Assembly: GCF_030160715.1 (NCBI RefSeq) | Contig: NZ_BSOW01000040.1 | Span: 1-64,000 of the forward strand | DNA length: 64,000 bases | Source of the DNA: Bradyrhizobium iriomotense | GTDB lineage: Bacteria > Pseudomonadota > Alphaproteobacteria > Rhizobiales > Xanthobacteraceae | Direction of reading: 5' to 3' | Position numbers and translations under genes: made by a program | Shown here: piece after piece, positions 1 to 9,469 of the stretch | Layout: each line of letters opens with the position of its first letter | Numbering within the stretch: the first letter of the stretch is position 1 | The notes under the pieces: model-generated | Databases searched by the model: none | The model's input: the letters and a program-made list of their open reading frames with translations, nothing else | Told to the model about the DNA's origin: nothing

Positions 1-305
1 TGGGCTTCTCAAGCTCCCAATCCCTGCAATCTCAAATGCCTCCGCATCCGAAAAACAGACTCCCGCTCAATCGCTTAGAGGCTTGTTCACGGACGACTCG
101 CTGGGGACCTCGGCGAAGACGAAGATTGGCTGCGAGGCGTCGCCGACAGCGCGCGGCGCCACGAGCGTTATCGCTCGTCGCAAACGCCCAACACCGCAAC
201 CTCGCGCCCCCTCCAGTCAATTAGCAGTGCGAGAAAATGTGGGCCAGGCGTGATTGCCGAGCGCGGAATGGATCGTGATGGAATTCGCATGCTTGAGCGG
301 TGCGA
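1..305. other. Gene-poor flank downstream of the first effector
   Basis: No convincing gene is seen here. The short open frames on both strands are arginine-rich readings of GC-rich DNA. A perfect 7-bp hairpin with a TTAT loop lies at 161-178, about 130 bases past the stop of the reverse-strand effector. It has no following T-run, so it is not called a terminator. Confidence 0.4.
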
Positions 306-3300
306 TCATGGTGCCGCGCCCACGAGGTCGACGCGAGCTTGGGCCTCCCTGCCCTCACCGCAAAGGTAGGCGTGCAGCGCGGTCAGGCCAGCATCCGCGC
401 TCTTGAGATCTCGCCGGTGCTGCGGGGCAATCGTGAGATCGGCAAGCTGATAGATAGGATTGCGCACGTGCATCAGGTCTGTGATGGTTTGATCTTGGTC
501 GGCGGTTTGCATCATCGGACGCTTGGTGTCGTGCCTCATGTTCCGCTTGATCACGTCCTCGTTGGTATTGAGCCAGATCGAGACCGCCTTCTCGCCGATG
601 CAGCGCCGCGTTTCCTCACGCACGAACGCTTCCTCACCGGTTGCGATCACCGCCGGCCCCTGTTCGAGCGACTGCCTGATCTCGTTCTCCTCAAGATTCC
701 TGAAATGCGCCTCGCCATCCTCAGCGAAAATCCTGGTTATGGACTTGCCGGTCTTCGCTTCGATCTCTTTATCGGTATCGACGAACTTCAACCTCAGTCG
801 TTGAGCGAGTGCACGGCCAATACTGGATTTCCCGGCGCCCGCCATGCCGACGAGCACGATCGGTCGCGCGTCAAGGGCGTCAAAAATCTCTGTTGCGATC
901 GGGTCGCGCGCCGTGCGACTCGGCGGGGTCACTTGCACCCGACGAGCCAGGCTGGCACCAACTGTATTGTCCGCGTCGGCTTCCCAGTGAGTTATCTCTA
1001 AGGCTCCGTCGGGGATGACCACCTTGTTGCAGGCCTGTCGCACGCGCTCCAGGAGTTGCTCTTCTTCTATGGACCGATCCAAGGGCTCTCGGCTCCCTTG
1101 CTGCAGCTCCTGCAGCTTCTGCAGCTTCTTGTACGTGTCGTGATTGTCGATCTTGGCCTTGTAGCTGTCCGCCGTATGGAACTCCACCTCGAAGCGGTAG
1201 CCGCCCGGTGTAGCGAGCACGGTCTTGATGCCGACGAAGGTCGGCGATCGCGTCCTGAACGAGTTGGTCGTTCTGACCTCGGCATAGCCGCTCTCTTCGA
1301 AGACGAGAATGGCTTTCCTGAAGGCACGCGTAAAATCCCGGTCGGGGAGTTCAAAGACGTGGCGTACAGCGTTGCTGATCAGCTGGGCGCCGGCCTCAAA
1401 CGGGACCTGCATGCCGATCAGTTGGTCTGTCAGCGAGCTTTCCGATCTCAAACGCTGAGCGAGGTGGGGCATCTTCACATCGATGTCGGCTCTCCTGAGG
1501 GCGTCGGCAACCGAGGCTGCCGTCTGGGTGACGTCCTTCTCTTCGGCTTGAGCGCGGGAAACCTCCATTTGGGCGCGCTGTGCGGCCTGCTCGTGAGTCA
1601 ATGTGATTGTCGTGGCGGAATCATCGCCAGCAAGCCCTCGCCCCGAGGGTTCAGGCAGAATGCCCCGCTCGGCAGCGAGTTTGACCGAGGCTTGCATGAC
1701 TGAGGCCGCCAGCGTTGGATTGTCCTTGAGATCCTCCAATGTCGCATCGACTTCGAACCGACCCTGGTGGAGGGTAGCGGCTATGCTCTTGGTGTACGGC
1801 ACCGATTTCAACCCCGGTGTCTGTTGCAGCAGGCGCTGAAGGTACCCGCTTTTGATCATAAAGATCTGGGCGCCAGTGTCGGATTTATAGGCGTCAGTTC
1901 CGACCTTGATGCCGAGGCTCAGGAGATTGCTTGCACTTTGCACGAGGTCGTGCGGATTGTAACCATCCGGCCGCGGGTCGAGGCGCGCAGGGTAACGGTC
2001 GAGAAGAAGCTGGACGCGGTCGCGTGGCTGAGCCGTTGCCGGATAGGTCTCAGCCAGTTCGGGGAACAGCTCGCGGAGCAGTTGGCTCATTGCGAGCTGT
2101 GGCTCGCTCACGCTGGCGACTATTTCGAGCGGAACCTGTTCGGGCAGGACTTGCGCGTCCTGCCTCGCGGCCCACGCCTCGAGCTCGGCGAGGAGCAACC
2201 CGGCGATCTCGCGTGCGACCGGATGGTCTGCCAGCTCGACCTCTCGCCGCGCCTTCTCGAGCTTGTCCTGGACGTTCTGAGCACTGACCTGCTCCTGCTC
2301 CAACAGGACGCGGATGTCTCGCTTGAGCTCGTGGTGAATGCCTTCGTATGTACCGAAGATGGCACGCTCGGCAAACCACTGCCGCGCTTGATGGGATTGA
2401 GCCAGAAAGCCTCGCTGCAGGCCGGTATAGATTTCCAGAACATTCCGCGTGGCGGCGAGGATCTGGCTGGCACGACCGAACTTGTAGCGACCGTCCTCAA
2501 TCGCCGGCGTATGCGACTTTGGCGGCTTGAGCGAGCGTATTCCGCGAGCTTGCTCCTCTTGATCGAACTGCCGAACATGCTCGTAGAGCTGCGGCCGGTC
2601 GCCGACGACGACCACGCTATCCCCGTCGAAGTCGCCGTCAAGCTTCTTCTGCTCACTGGGCGGCACGGCAACCACCGAGCCTGGGGCGAACAATTCAGTC
2701 GCCTGCAGGATGCCGACGCAGTCGACCGTCGTGTCCGACTTCGCGCGGTCCTTGCCCCTGGTCCAGCTCGAATGGCACTTGACGTCCTCGGCAGACATCA
2801 CCAGCCCCCGGTCGGCGAAGTCGGCCGGCCACATCTCATCCGGCACGACGATCAGAAGCCCTTTGGCAAAGAAAGTCGGATCGTCGGCTGCCAACTCCTT
2901 CCCCGACTTCTGGGCGACATTGAAACTGTATTGCATGGTCACGCACTGATCGAGGAACGCCGCAGTCGAGTCCCCATCAGCGGCCGACCTGACCTGGTCG
3001 GGGGCGAACGGGCGGAGGTTGGGCTTGTCGTAAGGGGATCGCCCGATCAGCACGCCACCACCGCTCAACGTCTCGCTCTTGAGCGTCGGCACGTGGAGGC
3101 AGCCATCGGCGGAGGGGATGGCGACTGCGCCCGAACCATTGATGTTTGCCGCAGTCACGGTGCGAAACAGCTCCTCGGACGTCAGCTTTTGCTGTTCTCG
3201 GCTCTCAAGCCAGCTCCTGGCCTTCTCGCGAGCCTCATCCGCCACTTGCTCGCTGCGCGGATAATGTTGCAGCGCGGAAACTGGCAGGGCTGATTTCCTT

Positions 3301-6300
3301 GCCTCACCATATGCAAGCAGTCGGTCAGGCCCTTCCTGCTCGCCGGCGCGGCGAACCGCTGGCATAAGCTTGGCCAGCGAGGCCCTTATGAAGCCGCAGC
3401 CGTCATGCGGTCGCAATGCAATCGGGCCGCCCGGCCCCCTCAGCTTGAAGGGATGCTCCTCATTGGCAGGGCGGTCCGGCAGCAGCGCCAGTTTGAAGGC
3501 GCCTTCCAGTGCGTAGTCGTGAGGCGATAGACCTTTGATCGCCGGGGGCGCCGCAAACCCCCTGCGCTGCGTGTAATAATAGGCCTCTTTGAAGGGGGCC
3601 CAGGCGCGCGACAGCCGCTCGAAGGCGGTGCCCGGTGCGGTTTCGGCATAGGGAATCGCCAGCAGCTTTCCCCCGGAAGGCTTTGCAAGCTCGCCCGGAG
3701 CGCGGGCCGCCACCTGAGACACGCTCAATCGCTGCGGCTTTAACTTGCTGCCGCCGAACAGGTCCATGCGGTATGGCACACCGTTGACGCTCATCGTACG
3801 CGCCAGCATGAAGGCGCTCGGAGCTGCTGGCAGCTGCACCGCGACCACGGGTAGGGCCCCCGAGGTCAGGCGATGAAAAATCGAATACCGTCTCTCCGGC
3901 TCGGTAGCCACCGGCCTCCCCTGCATGTCCACCACCGGCAACTGCAGCAGTCCCGCGTCACCCTGCGGCGACCTTGGCGCGTGGTCCATGGCTCGCAAGA
4001 CCTGGTGCACATCGAAGACCGACGCAGGATGTTGCGCCTGGATCGCCGCCGCATCCTGCTCCATGAACAAGTCCAGCGCATCCACCGGATTGTCCGCCTC
4101 GATCTGCGCGATCAGGTTCCAGCTCATGCTGGAAAGATCGCCTTGAATCAGGTCGCGCGCGCCGGTCAGGATCTCCCTGGTCCCGTGCTGCAGCTCTTGT
4201 TGCCTGATCCGTAACTCGGGCCTCTTGCCCTCGACATACGGTGACCTGAACAATCGCTCCAGGACCGCGCGGGCCTTGAGCGTTTGATAGATCGATAAAG
4301 CGGGGCAGCGGCTCGCAAGCGGCCCACGGGTCCGCTCGGCATCGCTTGCGTTCAGATGGGCCTCGATCTTGTGCTCGACCACGGGTTGGATGTCGTTGAG
4401 CACGTTGAGGGCCTGCCTGCGGTGCCAGCGCAGCGGCCGCTGTGGACTGCGCGCCAGCGGCAACAGGGCAACACACAGATTACCCATGGTTTCCAGATCG
4501 TTCTGGGTTGCAAAATCAGGGGCTTGACGCAATTCCGCGAGCCGATTCAAGCCTGGCCGTGCGAGCAAACCGAAATCATCAAACAGCCGGGCCTTACCCA
4601 GCGCCTTGAAAATCGTCGTGATGTGCAGAACGTCAGCCTGCTCCAGGCGATCAGTGTCATAGTGCAGGTAGTGCGCGAGCTTGTGCAGCCGATCCTTCGG
4701 CAGAGCGGCGTCCGTAATCTCCCCAATGCCTTCTGCGTTCATGATCATTCGCGACAGGGCATTGGCGAGCATGCTCAGCCCAGGCGTGGTGAACGCACCG
4801 TACCGCTGCCCTCGCACGCCCAATCCACGCGCGATGTCCATCGTGGACTGCCGGCACGCCGCCTCTTCCGGCAACCTGCTGAACCCGTTCATCAAGGCCG
4901 CCACTTGCTGCGGAGCGAAATCAGAGAGCTGGCGGCGACGGACCTCGTTGGCAATTGCGACTGTGGCTTGCTGAGATGTCACCTCTTCCGGCCACTTGCA
5001 GAAACCGTTCACCAGGTTCGCCAGTCCCTGCGGAGTAAAATCAGAGAGTTCAGCGCGGCGAAGGACCTCACCAGCGATCGCAAAACTGGCGTCGCGAGGG
5101 GCCGCCGCTTCCGGCCATTTGCTGAAACCGTTCACCAGATTAGCGAGTTGCTGGTGGGTAAAATCAGAGAGGCGGGCGCCGCGGCGACGGACCTCATCGG
5201 CGATTGCGACTGTCGCCTCGCGACAGTCCGCCTGTTGTGGCCACTTGCTGAAACCGTTCACCAGATTGGCCAGTTCCTGGCGAGTAAAATGAGAAAGCTT
5301 GTTATCGCGACGAAGGACATCCTGCGCGATCGCGACTGCGGCTAGCTGAGCCCCCGTCTGATCCGGCCATTTGCTGAAACCATTCACCAGATTGGCCAGC
5401 TCCTGGTAAGTAAAATCAGAGAGCTCGCGCCGACGGATTTCCCCCGCGATCACGACCGTCGCCGCGCGAAAATCCGCCTCATCCGGCCACTTGCTGAAAC
5501 CGTTCACCAGATTAGCCAAGTGCTGGTGGGTAAAATCAGAGAGATGGGCGCCGCGGCAACGGACCTCTTTGGCGATCGCGACTGTGGCTTGGCGAGAGGC
5601 CGCCGCTTCTGGCCATTTGCTGAAACCGTTCACCAGATTCGCTAATCCCTGCGGAGCAAAGTCAGAGAGCTGGCGTCGAACGACCTCCCCTGCGATTGCG
5701 ACCGTGGCGTCGCGACAGTCCGCCGCTTCCCGACACTTACTGAAGGCGTTCACCAGATTGGCGAGGTGCTGGTGAGTAAAGTCACAGAGCCGGGCATCGC
5801 GGCGGAGGACCTCTTGCGCGATTGCGATTGTGGCTTGCTGAGATGCCTCAGCTTCCGGCCACTTGCTGAAGCCGTTTACCAGATTGGCCAGTTCGTGCGG
5901 AGCAAAATCGGAAAGCTGGCGCCGACGGATCTCCCCCGCGATTGCGACTGTCGCCTCGCGACAATCCGCCCGGTCCGCCCACTTGCTGAAACCGTTCACC
6001 AGATTAGCCAGGTGCGGATGAGAAAAGTCAGAGAGCTGATCGCCGCGGCGGAGGACCTCGTGTGCGATTGCGACTGTAGCTTGCTGAGATGCCGGCGCTT
6101 CCGGCCACTTGCTGAAACCGTTTACCAGGTTCACCATGTCCTGGTGATTAAAATCAGAGAGCCGGCGCCGAGCGGCGCGGCGACGGACCTCATCGGCGAT
6201 CGCGACTGTGGCTCGGCGAGACGCCGCCTCTCCCGGCCACTTGCTGAAACCGTTCACCAGATTGGCCAGTTCCTGGTGAGTAAGATGAGAAAGCTTGTCG

Positions 6301-9083
6301 TCGCGGCGCAAGACCTCAGCTGCGATTGCGACCGCGGCGTCGCGACAGACCGCATCATCCGGCCACTTGCTGAAACCGGTCACCAGATTAGCCAGGTGCT
6401 GGTGAGTAAAGTCACAGAGCCGGGCGCCACCGCGAAGGACCTCACCCGCGATCGCTCCGGTGGCTTGGCGAGACCATTCCTCTTCCGGCCATTTGCTGAA
6501 ACCGTTCACCAGATTAGCCAGCTCCTGGTGAGTAAAGTCACAGAGCCGGGCGCCACGGCGAAGGACCTCGCTTGCTATCGCGACTGTGACCTGCTGAGAC
6601 GCCGCCTCCCCCGACCACTTGCTGAACCCGTTCACCAGGTTCGCCAAGTCCTGGTGACTAAAATCAGAGAGCCTGAAGTCGCTGCGAGCCCGGCGACTGA
6701 CCTCAGCGGCGATCGCAACTGCGGCTTGACGAGACGTCGGCTCTTCCGGCCACTTGCTGAAACCGTTCACCAATGTCGCTAGCGCCTGCGGAGTAAGATG
6801 CGAGAACTGGTCGTCACGGCGAAAGACCTCAGCGGCGATCACGAGTGTTGCATCGCGACAGTCCGCCTGTTGTGGCCACTTGCTGAAACCATTCACCAGG
6901 TTCGTCAGATCCTGGTGAGTAAAGTCAGAGGGTTGGGCGCGGCGTCGAATGACCTCACTGGCGATCGCGACTGTGGCTTGCTGATAGTCCGCATCGTCCG
7001 GGCATTTGCTGAACCCGTTCACCAGGTTCGCCAGCTCCTGCGGAGTATAATGAGAGAGCCCTTGCTCGCGAGCGCGGCGAGAGAGTTCTGTGGCGATCCT
7101 GACTGTGGCTTGGCGATAGACCGCCTCTTCCGGCCATTTGCTAAAACCGTTCACCAAGTTCGCCAGGTCCTGGTGATTAAAATCAGAGAGCCCGAATTCG
7201 CCGCGGGCGGCGCGGTGACCGACCTCACCGGCGATCGCTCCGGTGGCTTGGCGAGACCACTCCGCTTCCGGCCATTTGCTGAGGCCGTTCACCAGGCTCG
7301 CCAGGTCTTGCTGACTAAATTCACAGAGCCGGGCACGGCGGTCACGGCGGAGGACCTCACCGGCGATCGCGCCTGCGCCTTGGCGAGACGCCGCCTCTTC
7401 CGGCCATTTGCTGAACCCGTTCAGCAGGTTCGCCAGTTCCTGCTGAGTGAATTCAGAGAGCCGGGCACGGCGGCCGCGGCGGTGGATTTCGCCCGCGATC
7501 GTGACTGTGGCTTGGCAAAAGACCTCCTCTTCCGGGCACTTGACGAAACCGTTCACCAGGTTCGCCAAGTCCTGGTGATTAAAAGCAGAGAGCCCGAAGT
7601 CACTGTGAGTGCGGTAAAGTACCTCACCGGCGAGCGCGACCATAACGTCGCGACAATCGGCTGCTTGCGGCCATTTGCTGAACCCGTTCACCAGATTAGC
7701 CAGGTTCTGGTGATCAAAATCAGGGAGCCGGCGGCGGTCGGCGCGACGACGGACCTCACGGGCGACGGCTTCCGTGCCCTCACGCGTTTCCGTCCGTTGC
7801 GGCCACTTGCTGAACCCATTCACCAGCAACGACAGACTTTGACTATTCAGCGCCCCAAGCGCATTGTCTTCGTCGCGGCAAAATTCGGCGATTCGGATCG
7901 TTCCGTTGCGGCATGTCCTCGACTGCGGCTGCCGACCGAATGATACCGCGAAGAGCGAAAGAGCTTTGGGGTCGACTTCGTGCATTAGCGCACCACGAAG
8001 CCGCGAGACCCGATCCGCCATTGCCTTGCAAGCCTCGACACCTTCCTGACCTCCGGCCTCGCGACTCACCGCGTTACATGCCGTGGCATAGCCCCATGAT
8101 TTCCCGCGGCGGATATCGTCCTCGAAGCGTGCGACAAATTGCCTTCTGAACCGGGCGGCGGCCTTTTGCATGAAGGCTGCGTGGATCCTGTCGCCCGCCC
8201 GCTGCAGCTGCTTGTCATGCTCCACCACTGCACGGGAGAATCCAACAATGTCACGGGCGAGATAAATCGCGTCCAGCGCTGCGTTATATTGTTGCTCCGA
8301 GATCGCGCTTTGCGTGGCGAGCGCGTCCATGCGCCGCCTTTTTGGTGCGGCACCCCGATCAGACGCCGATTCCCAGTGCGAGAGCGCGTCTGTTTGCGAG
8401 CTATCGGGCGCTCGATCGGCGCGCCACGATTCGCCGCCGGCTCGCGGCGGATCACCTTGCCGAGTTGGTGCGCCACGTTGACGCTTATGAGGTCGCTCCG
8501 AGCCACCGCCACCGACGTTCTGCGCCGCGACATCGTCAACGCGCCGCCTCTTTGGTCCGCGATCCAGGCCGGATGCAGATTGCCTGTGCGAGAAAGAAGC
8601 ACTTTGCTCTGAACTCCTGGACTGATCGGCAGGGCGGCCCTCGGCACCGGAGCGCGAAGAGCCTTGTTCCCAATTTGACGCGCCGCGATGCGGCAAATAG
8701 CGAAAACCAGGCCGGGCGTCACGCGTATCAACGGAGGAATCGGCTGACGTGCGGCCCAGGACATCGCTGGTCGAAGACGGCCTTTGAGCTGAGGGCGCCG
8801 CCGAATCTCGATTTTCAGGGCGTAAGCCCTGCACGACAGAACTGAATGTCGCGCCATCTTTTCCACCGCCAAGATCTGATTCAGCGCGGGCCCCGTGTGT
8901 GTCTGGTCCGCTCGGCACAATCCCAGATCGGTCAATTCCCCTCAAAATCCGTCTCCCGTGCAAGCGAGAATGCAATGTCGGCGTTTGGCAAACACGGCAC
9001 GGCCGCGGCGGCCTCAACGACTTTGTTTTTGACACCTCAGAGCGAAGCTCCTTACGCTGCGGCGACGAGATGTGACTCGCCAC
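306..9083 (-). CDS. Giant SKWP-repeat type III effector (XopAD/RipS-like) ending in a shikimate-kinase-like domain
   Basis: The protein has about 2,925 residues. Residues 1-390 are a disordered, Ser/Arg-rich leader with basic clusters resembling nuclear localisation signals (GPKRRRVDD near 175, HKRQR near 200, APKRRRMDA near 245). Residues about 418-1420 hold roughly 24 tandem units of about 42 residues with the core LANLVNGFSKWP, the signature of Ralstonia RipS/SKWP and Xanthomonas XopAD effectors. A long family-specific region follows, with DGDFDGD near residue 2149. Next come a RelA/SpoT-like segment (about 2555-2660) and a C-terminal shikimate-kinase-like domain (about 2735-2905) with P-loop GMAGAGKSS and DTD. 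The GTG at 9083 has no clear ribosome site; a GTG at 9035 preceded by AAGGAG is an alternative. A tts-box-like site lies just upstream. Membership of the effector family is well supported; enzyme activity is not shown. Confidence 0.9.
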   Translation of the reverse strand: MASHISSPQRKELRSEVSKTKSLRPPRPCRVCQTPTLHSRLHGRRILRGIDRSGIVPSGPDTHGARAESDLGGGKDGATFSSVVQGLRPENRDSAAPSAQRPSSTSDVLGRTSADSSVDTRDARPGFRYLPHRGASNWEQGSSRSGAEGRPADQSRSSEQSASFSHRQSASGLDRGPKRRRVDDVAAQNVGGGGSERPHKRQRGAPTRQGDPPRAGGESWRADRAPDSSQTDALSHWESASDRGAAPKRRRMDALATQSAISEQQYNAALDAIYLARDIVGFSRAVVEHDKQLQRAGDRIHAAFMQKAAARFRRQFVARFEDDIRRGKSWGYATACNAVSREAGGQEGVEACKAMADRVSRLRGALMHEVDPKALSLFAVSFGRQPQSRTCRNGTIRIAEFCRDEDNALGALNSQSLSLLVNGFSKWPQRTETREGTEAVAREVRRRADRRRLPDFDHQNLANLVNGFSKWPQAADCRDVMVALAGEVLYRTHSDFGLSAFNHQDLANLVNGFVKCPEEEVFCQATVTIAGEIHRRGRRARLSEFTQQELANLLNGFSKWPEEAASRQGAGAIAGEVLRRDRRARLCEFSQQDLASLVNGLSKWPEAEWSRQATGAIAGEVGHRAARGEFGLSDFNHQDLANLVNGFSKWPEEAVYRQATVRIATELSRRAREQGLSHYTPQELANLVNGFSKCPDDADYQQATVAIASEVIRRRAQPSDFTHQDLTNLVNGFSKWPQQADCRDATLVIAAEVFRRDDQFSHLTPQALATLVNGFSKWPEEPTSRQAAVAIAAEVSRRARSDFRLSDFSHQDLANLVNGFSKWSGEAASQQVTVAIASEVLRRGARLCDFTHQELANLVNGFSKWPEEEWSRQATGAIAGEVLRGGARLCDFTHQHLANLVTGFSKWPDDAVCRDAAVAIAAEVLRRDDKLSHLTHQELANLVNGFSKWPGEAASRRATVAIADEVRRRAARRRLSDFNHQDMVNLVNGFSKWPEAPASQQATVAIAHEVLRRGDQLSDFSHPHLANLVNGFSKWADRADCREATVAIAGEIRRRQLSDFAPHELANLVNGFSKWPEAEASQQATIAIAQEVLRRDARLCDFTHQHLANLVNAFSKCREAADCRDATVAIAGEVVRRQLSDFAPQGLANLVNGFSKWPEAAASRQATVAIAKEVRCRGAHLSDFTHQHLANLVNGFSKWPDEADFRAATVVIAGEIRRRELSDFTYQELANLVNGFSKWPDQTGAQLAAVAIAQDVLRRDNKLSHFTRQELANLVNGFSKWPQQADCREATVAIADEVRRRGARLSDFTHQQLANLVNGFSKWPEAAAPRDASFAIAGEVLRRAELSDFTPQGLANLVNGFCKWPEEVTSQQATVAIANEVRRRQLSDFAPQQVAALMNGFSRLPEEAACRQSTMDIARGLGVRGQRYGAFTTPGLSMLANALSRMIMNAEGIGEITDAALPKDRLHKLAHYLHYDTDRLEQADVLHITTIFKALGKARLFDDFGLLARPGLNRLAELRQAPDFATQNDLETMGNLCVALLPLARSPQRPLRWHRRQALNVLNDIQPVVEHKIEAHLNASDAERTRGPLASRCPALSIYQTLKARAVLERLFRSPYVEGKRPELRIRQQELQHGTREILTGARDLIQGDLSSMSWNLIAQIEADNPVDALDLFMEQDAAAIQAQHPASVFDVHQVLRAMDHAPRSPQGDAGLLQLPVVDMQGRPVATEPERRYSIFHRLTSGALPVVAVQLPAAPSAFMLARTMSVNGVPYRMDLFGGSKLKPQRLSVSQVAARAPGELAKPSGGKLLAIPYAETAPGTAFERLSRAWAPFKEAYYYTQRRGFAAPPAIKGLSPHDYALEGAFKLALLPDRPANEEHPFKLRGPGGPIALRPHDGCGFIRASLAKLMPAVRRAGEQEGPDRLLAYGEARKSALPVSALQHYPRSEQVADEAREKARSWLESREQQKLTSEELFRTVTAANINGSGAVAIPSADGCLHVPTLKSETLSGGGVLIGRSPYDKPNLRPFAPDQVRSAADGDSTAAFLDQCVTMQYSFNVAQKSGKELAADDPTFFAKGLLIVVPDEMWPADFADRGLVMSAEDVKCHSSWTRGKDRAKSDTTVDCVGILQATELFAPGSVVAVPPSEQKKLDGDFDGDSVVVVGDRPQLYEHVRQFDQEEQARGIRSLKPPKSHTPAIEDGRYKFGRASQILAATRNVLEIYTGLQRGFLAQSHQARQWFAERAIFGTYEGIHHELKRDIRVLLEQEQVSAQNVQDKLEKARREVELADHPVAREIAGLLLAELEAWAARQDAQVLPEQVPLEIVASVSEPQLAMSQLLRELFPELAETYPATAQPRDRVQLLLDRYPARLDPRPDGYNPHDLVQSASNLLSLGIKVGTDAYKSDTGAQIFMIKSGYLQRLLQQTPGLKSVPYTKSIAATLHQGRFEVDATLEDLKDNPTLAASVMQASVKLAAERGILPEPSGRGLAGDDSATTITLTHEQAAQRAQMEVSRAQAEEKDVTQTAASVADALRRADIDVKMPHLAQRLRSESSLTDQLIGMQVPFEAGAQLISNAVRHVFELPDRDFTRAFRKAILVFEESGYAEVRTTNSFRTRSPTFVGIKTVLATPGGYRFEVEFHTADSYKAKIDNHDTYKKLQKLQELQQGSREPLDRSIEEEQLLERVRQACNKVVIPDGALEITHWEADADNTVGASLARRVQVTPPSRTARDPIATEIFDALDARPIVLVGMAGAGKSSIGRALAQRLRLKFVDTDKEIEAKTGKSITRIFAEDGEAHFRNLEENEIRQSLEQGPAVIATGEEAFVREETRRCIGEKAVSIWLNTNEDVIKRNMRHDTKRPMMQTADQDQTITDLMHVRNPIYQLADLTIAPQHRRDLKSADAGLTALHAYLCGEGREAQARVDLVGAAP

Positions 9084-9117
9084 AACCGATCAGCACGGAT
9101 TGTCATTTCTTGCAGAA

Positions 9118-9145
9118 TATCCCTTGCACCTGACGTAAAGCTGAC
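9118..9145 (-). promoter_or_regulatory. tts box (TtsI-binding site) for the first SKWP effector
   Basis: Read on the reverse strand, the site begins GTCAGCTTTACGTCAGG and continues to GGATA. This is close to the rhizobial tts-box consensus, which starts GTCAGCTT and has a conserved A near the 3' end. It is oriented towards the effector whose first possible start is at 9083. The short distance to that start favours the internal GTG at 9035 as the real start. Confidence 0.65.
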
Positions 9146-9219
9146 TGGCGCACAGCCGAACCGCCGGCCAGACTGGTTCACCTCCACGCCTTCGGAACAC
9201 CAGCGATCCTCATGACATC

Positions 9220-9408
9220 GTGATCACCGACCGGCGGCAGAATGCGATTCTCCTCGCCGACGCCCGCTGGAGTTACTACGCGATTTTCGCGAGCCCGCTA
9301 AAGGCCGCCGTAGCTTTCGGGGCTCGCGACTTGAAGCAACTTCGTCAAGAGGCGCACGCGCACGGCTATCAGCGCTTGCGCGTCGAACGGATAGTGCGAC
9401 GCGCATGA
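9220..9408 (+). CDS. Small hypothetical ORF or gene remnant
   Basis: This 62-residue open frame starts with GTG and reads as a normal mixed-composition protein (for example LADARWSYYAIFASPLKAAV). It lies between the tts box and the Fic pseudogene, on the same strand as the latter. There is no clear ribosome-binding site and the family is not recognised. It could be the tail of a decayed gene. Confidence 0.2.
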   Translation: MITDRRQNAILLADARWSYYAIFASPLKAAVAFGARDLKQLRQEAHAHGYQRLRVERIVRRA

Positions 9409-9469
9409 CTCTGATGGCCTGCCTGCGAGTCAATCAACATTCCGGCCGCAGGATCGCTTTGGGGGCCCA

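Noticed and set aside
161..178. Hairpin as terminator of the first effector
   Set aside because: The stem is perfect but there is no T-run on the reverse strand and it lies about 130 bases past the stop.
1767..6782. Long forward-strand open frames opposite the first effector (for example 1767-3293 and 5766-6782)
   Set aside because: They are shadows of the effector on the complementary strand; their repeats mirror the SKWP array and they lack ribosome sites.
4860..7830. Regular 120-135-base repeats that could suggest a CRISPR array or minisatellite
   Set aside because: The repeats are in frame and encode the SKWP units; units differ in sequence and length, and there are no constant repeats with unique spacers.
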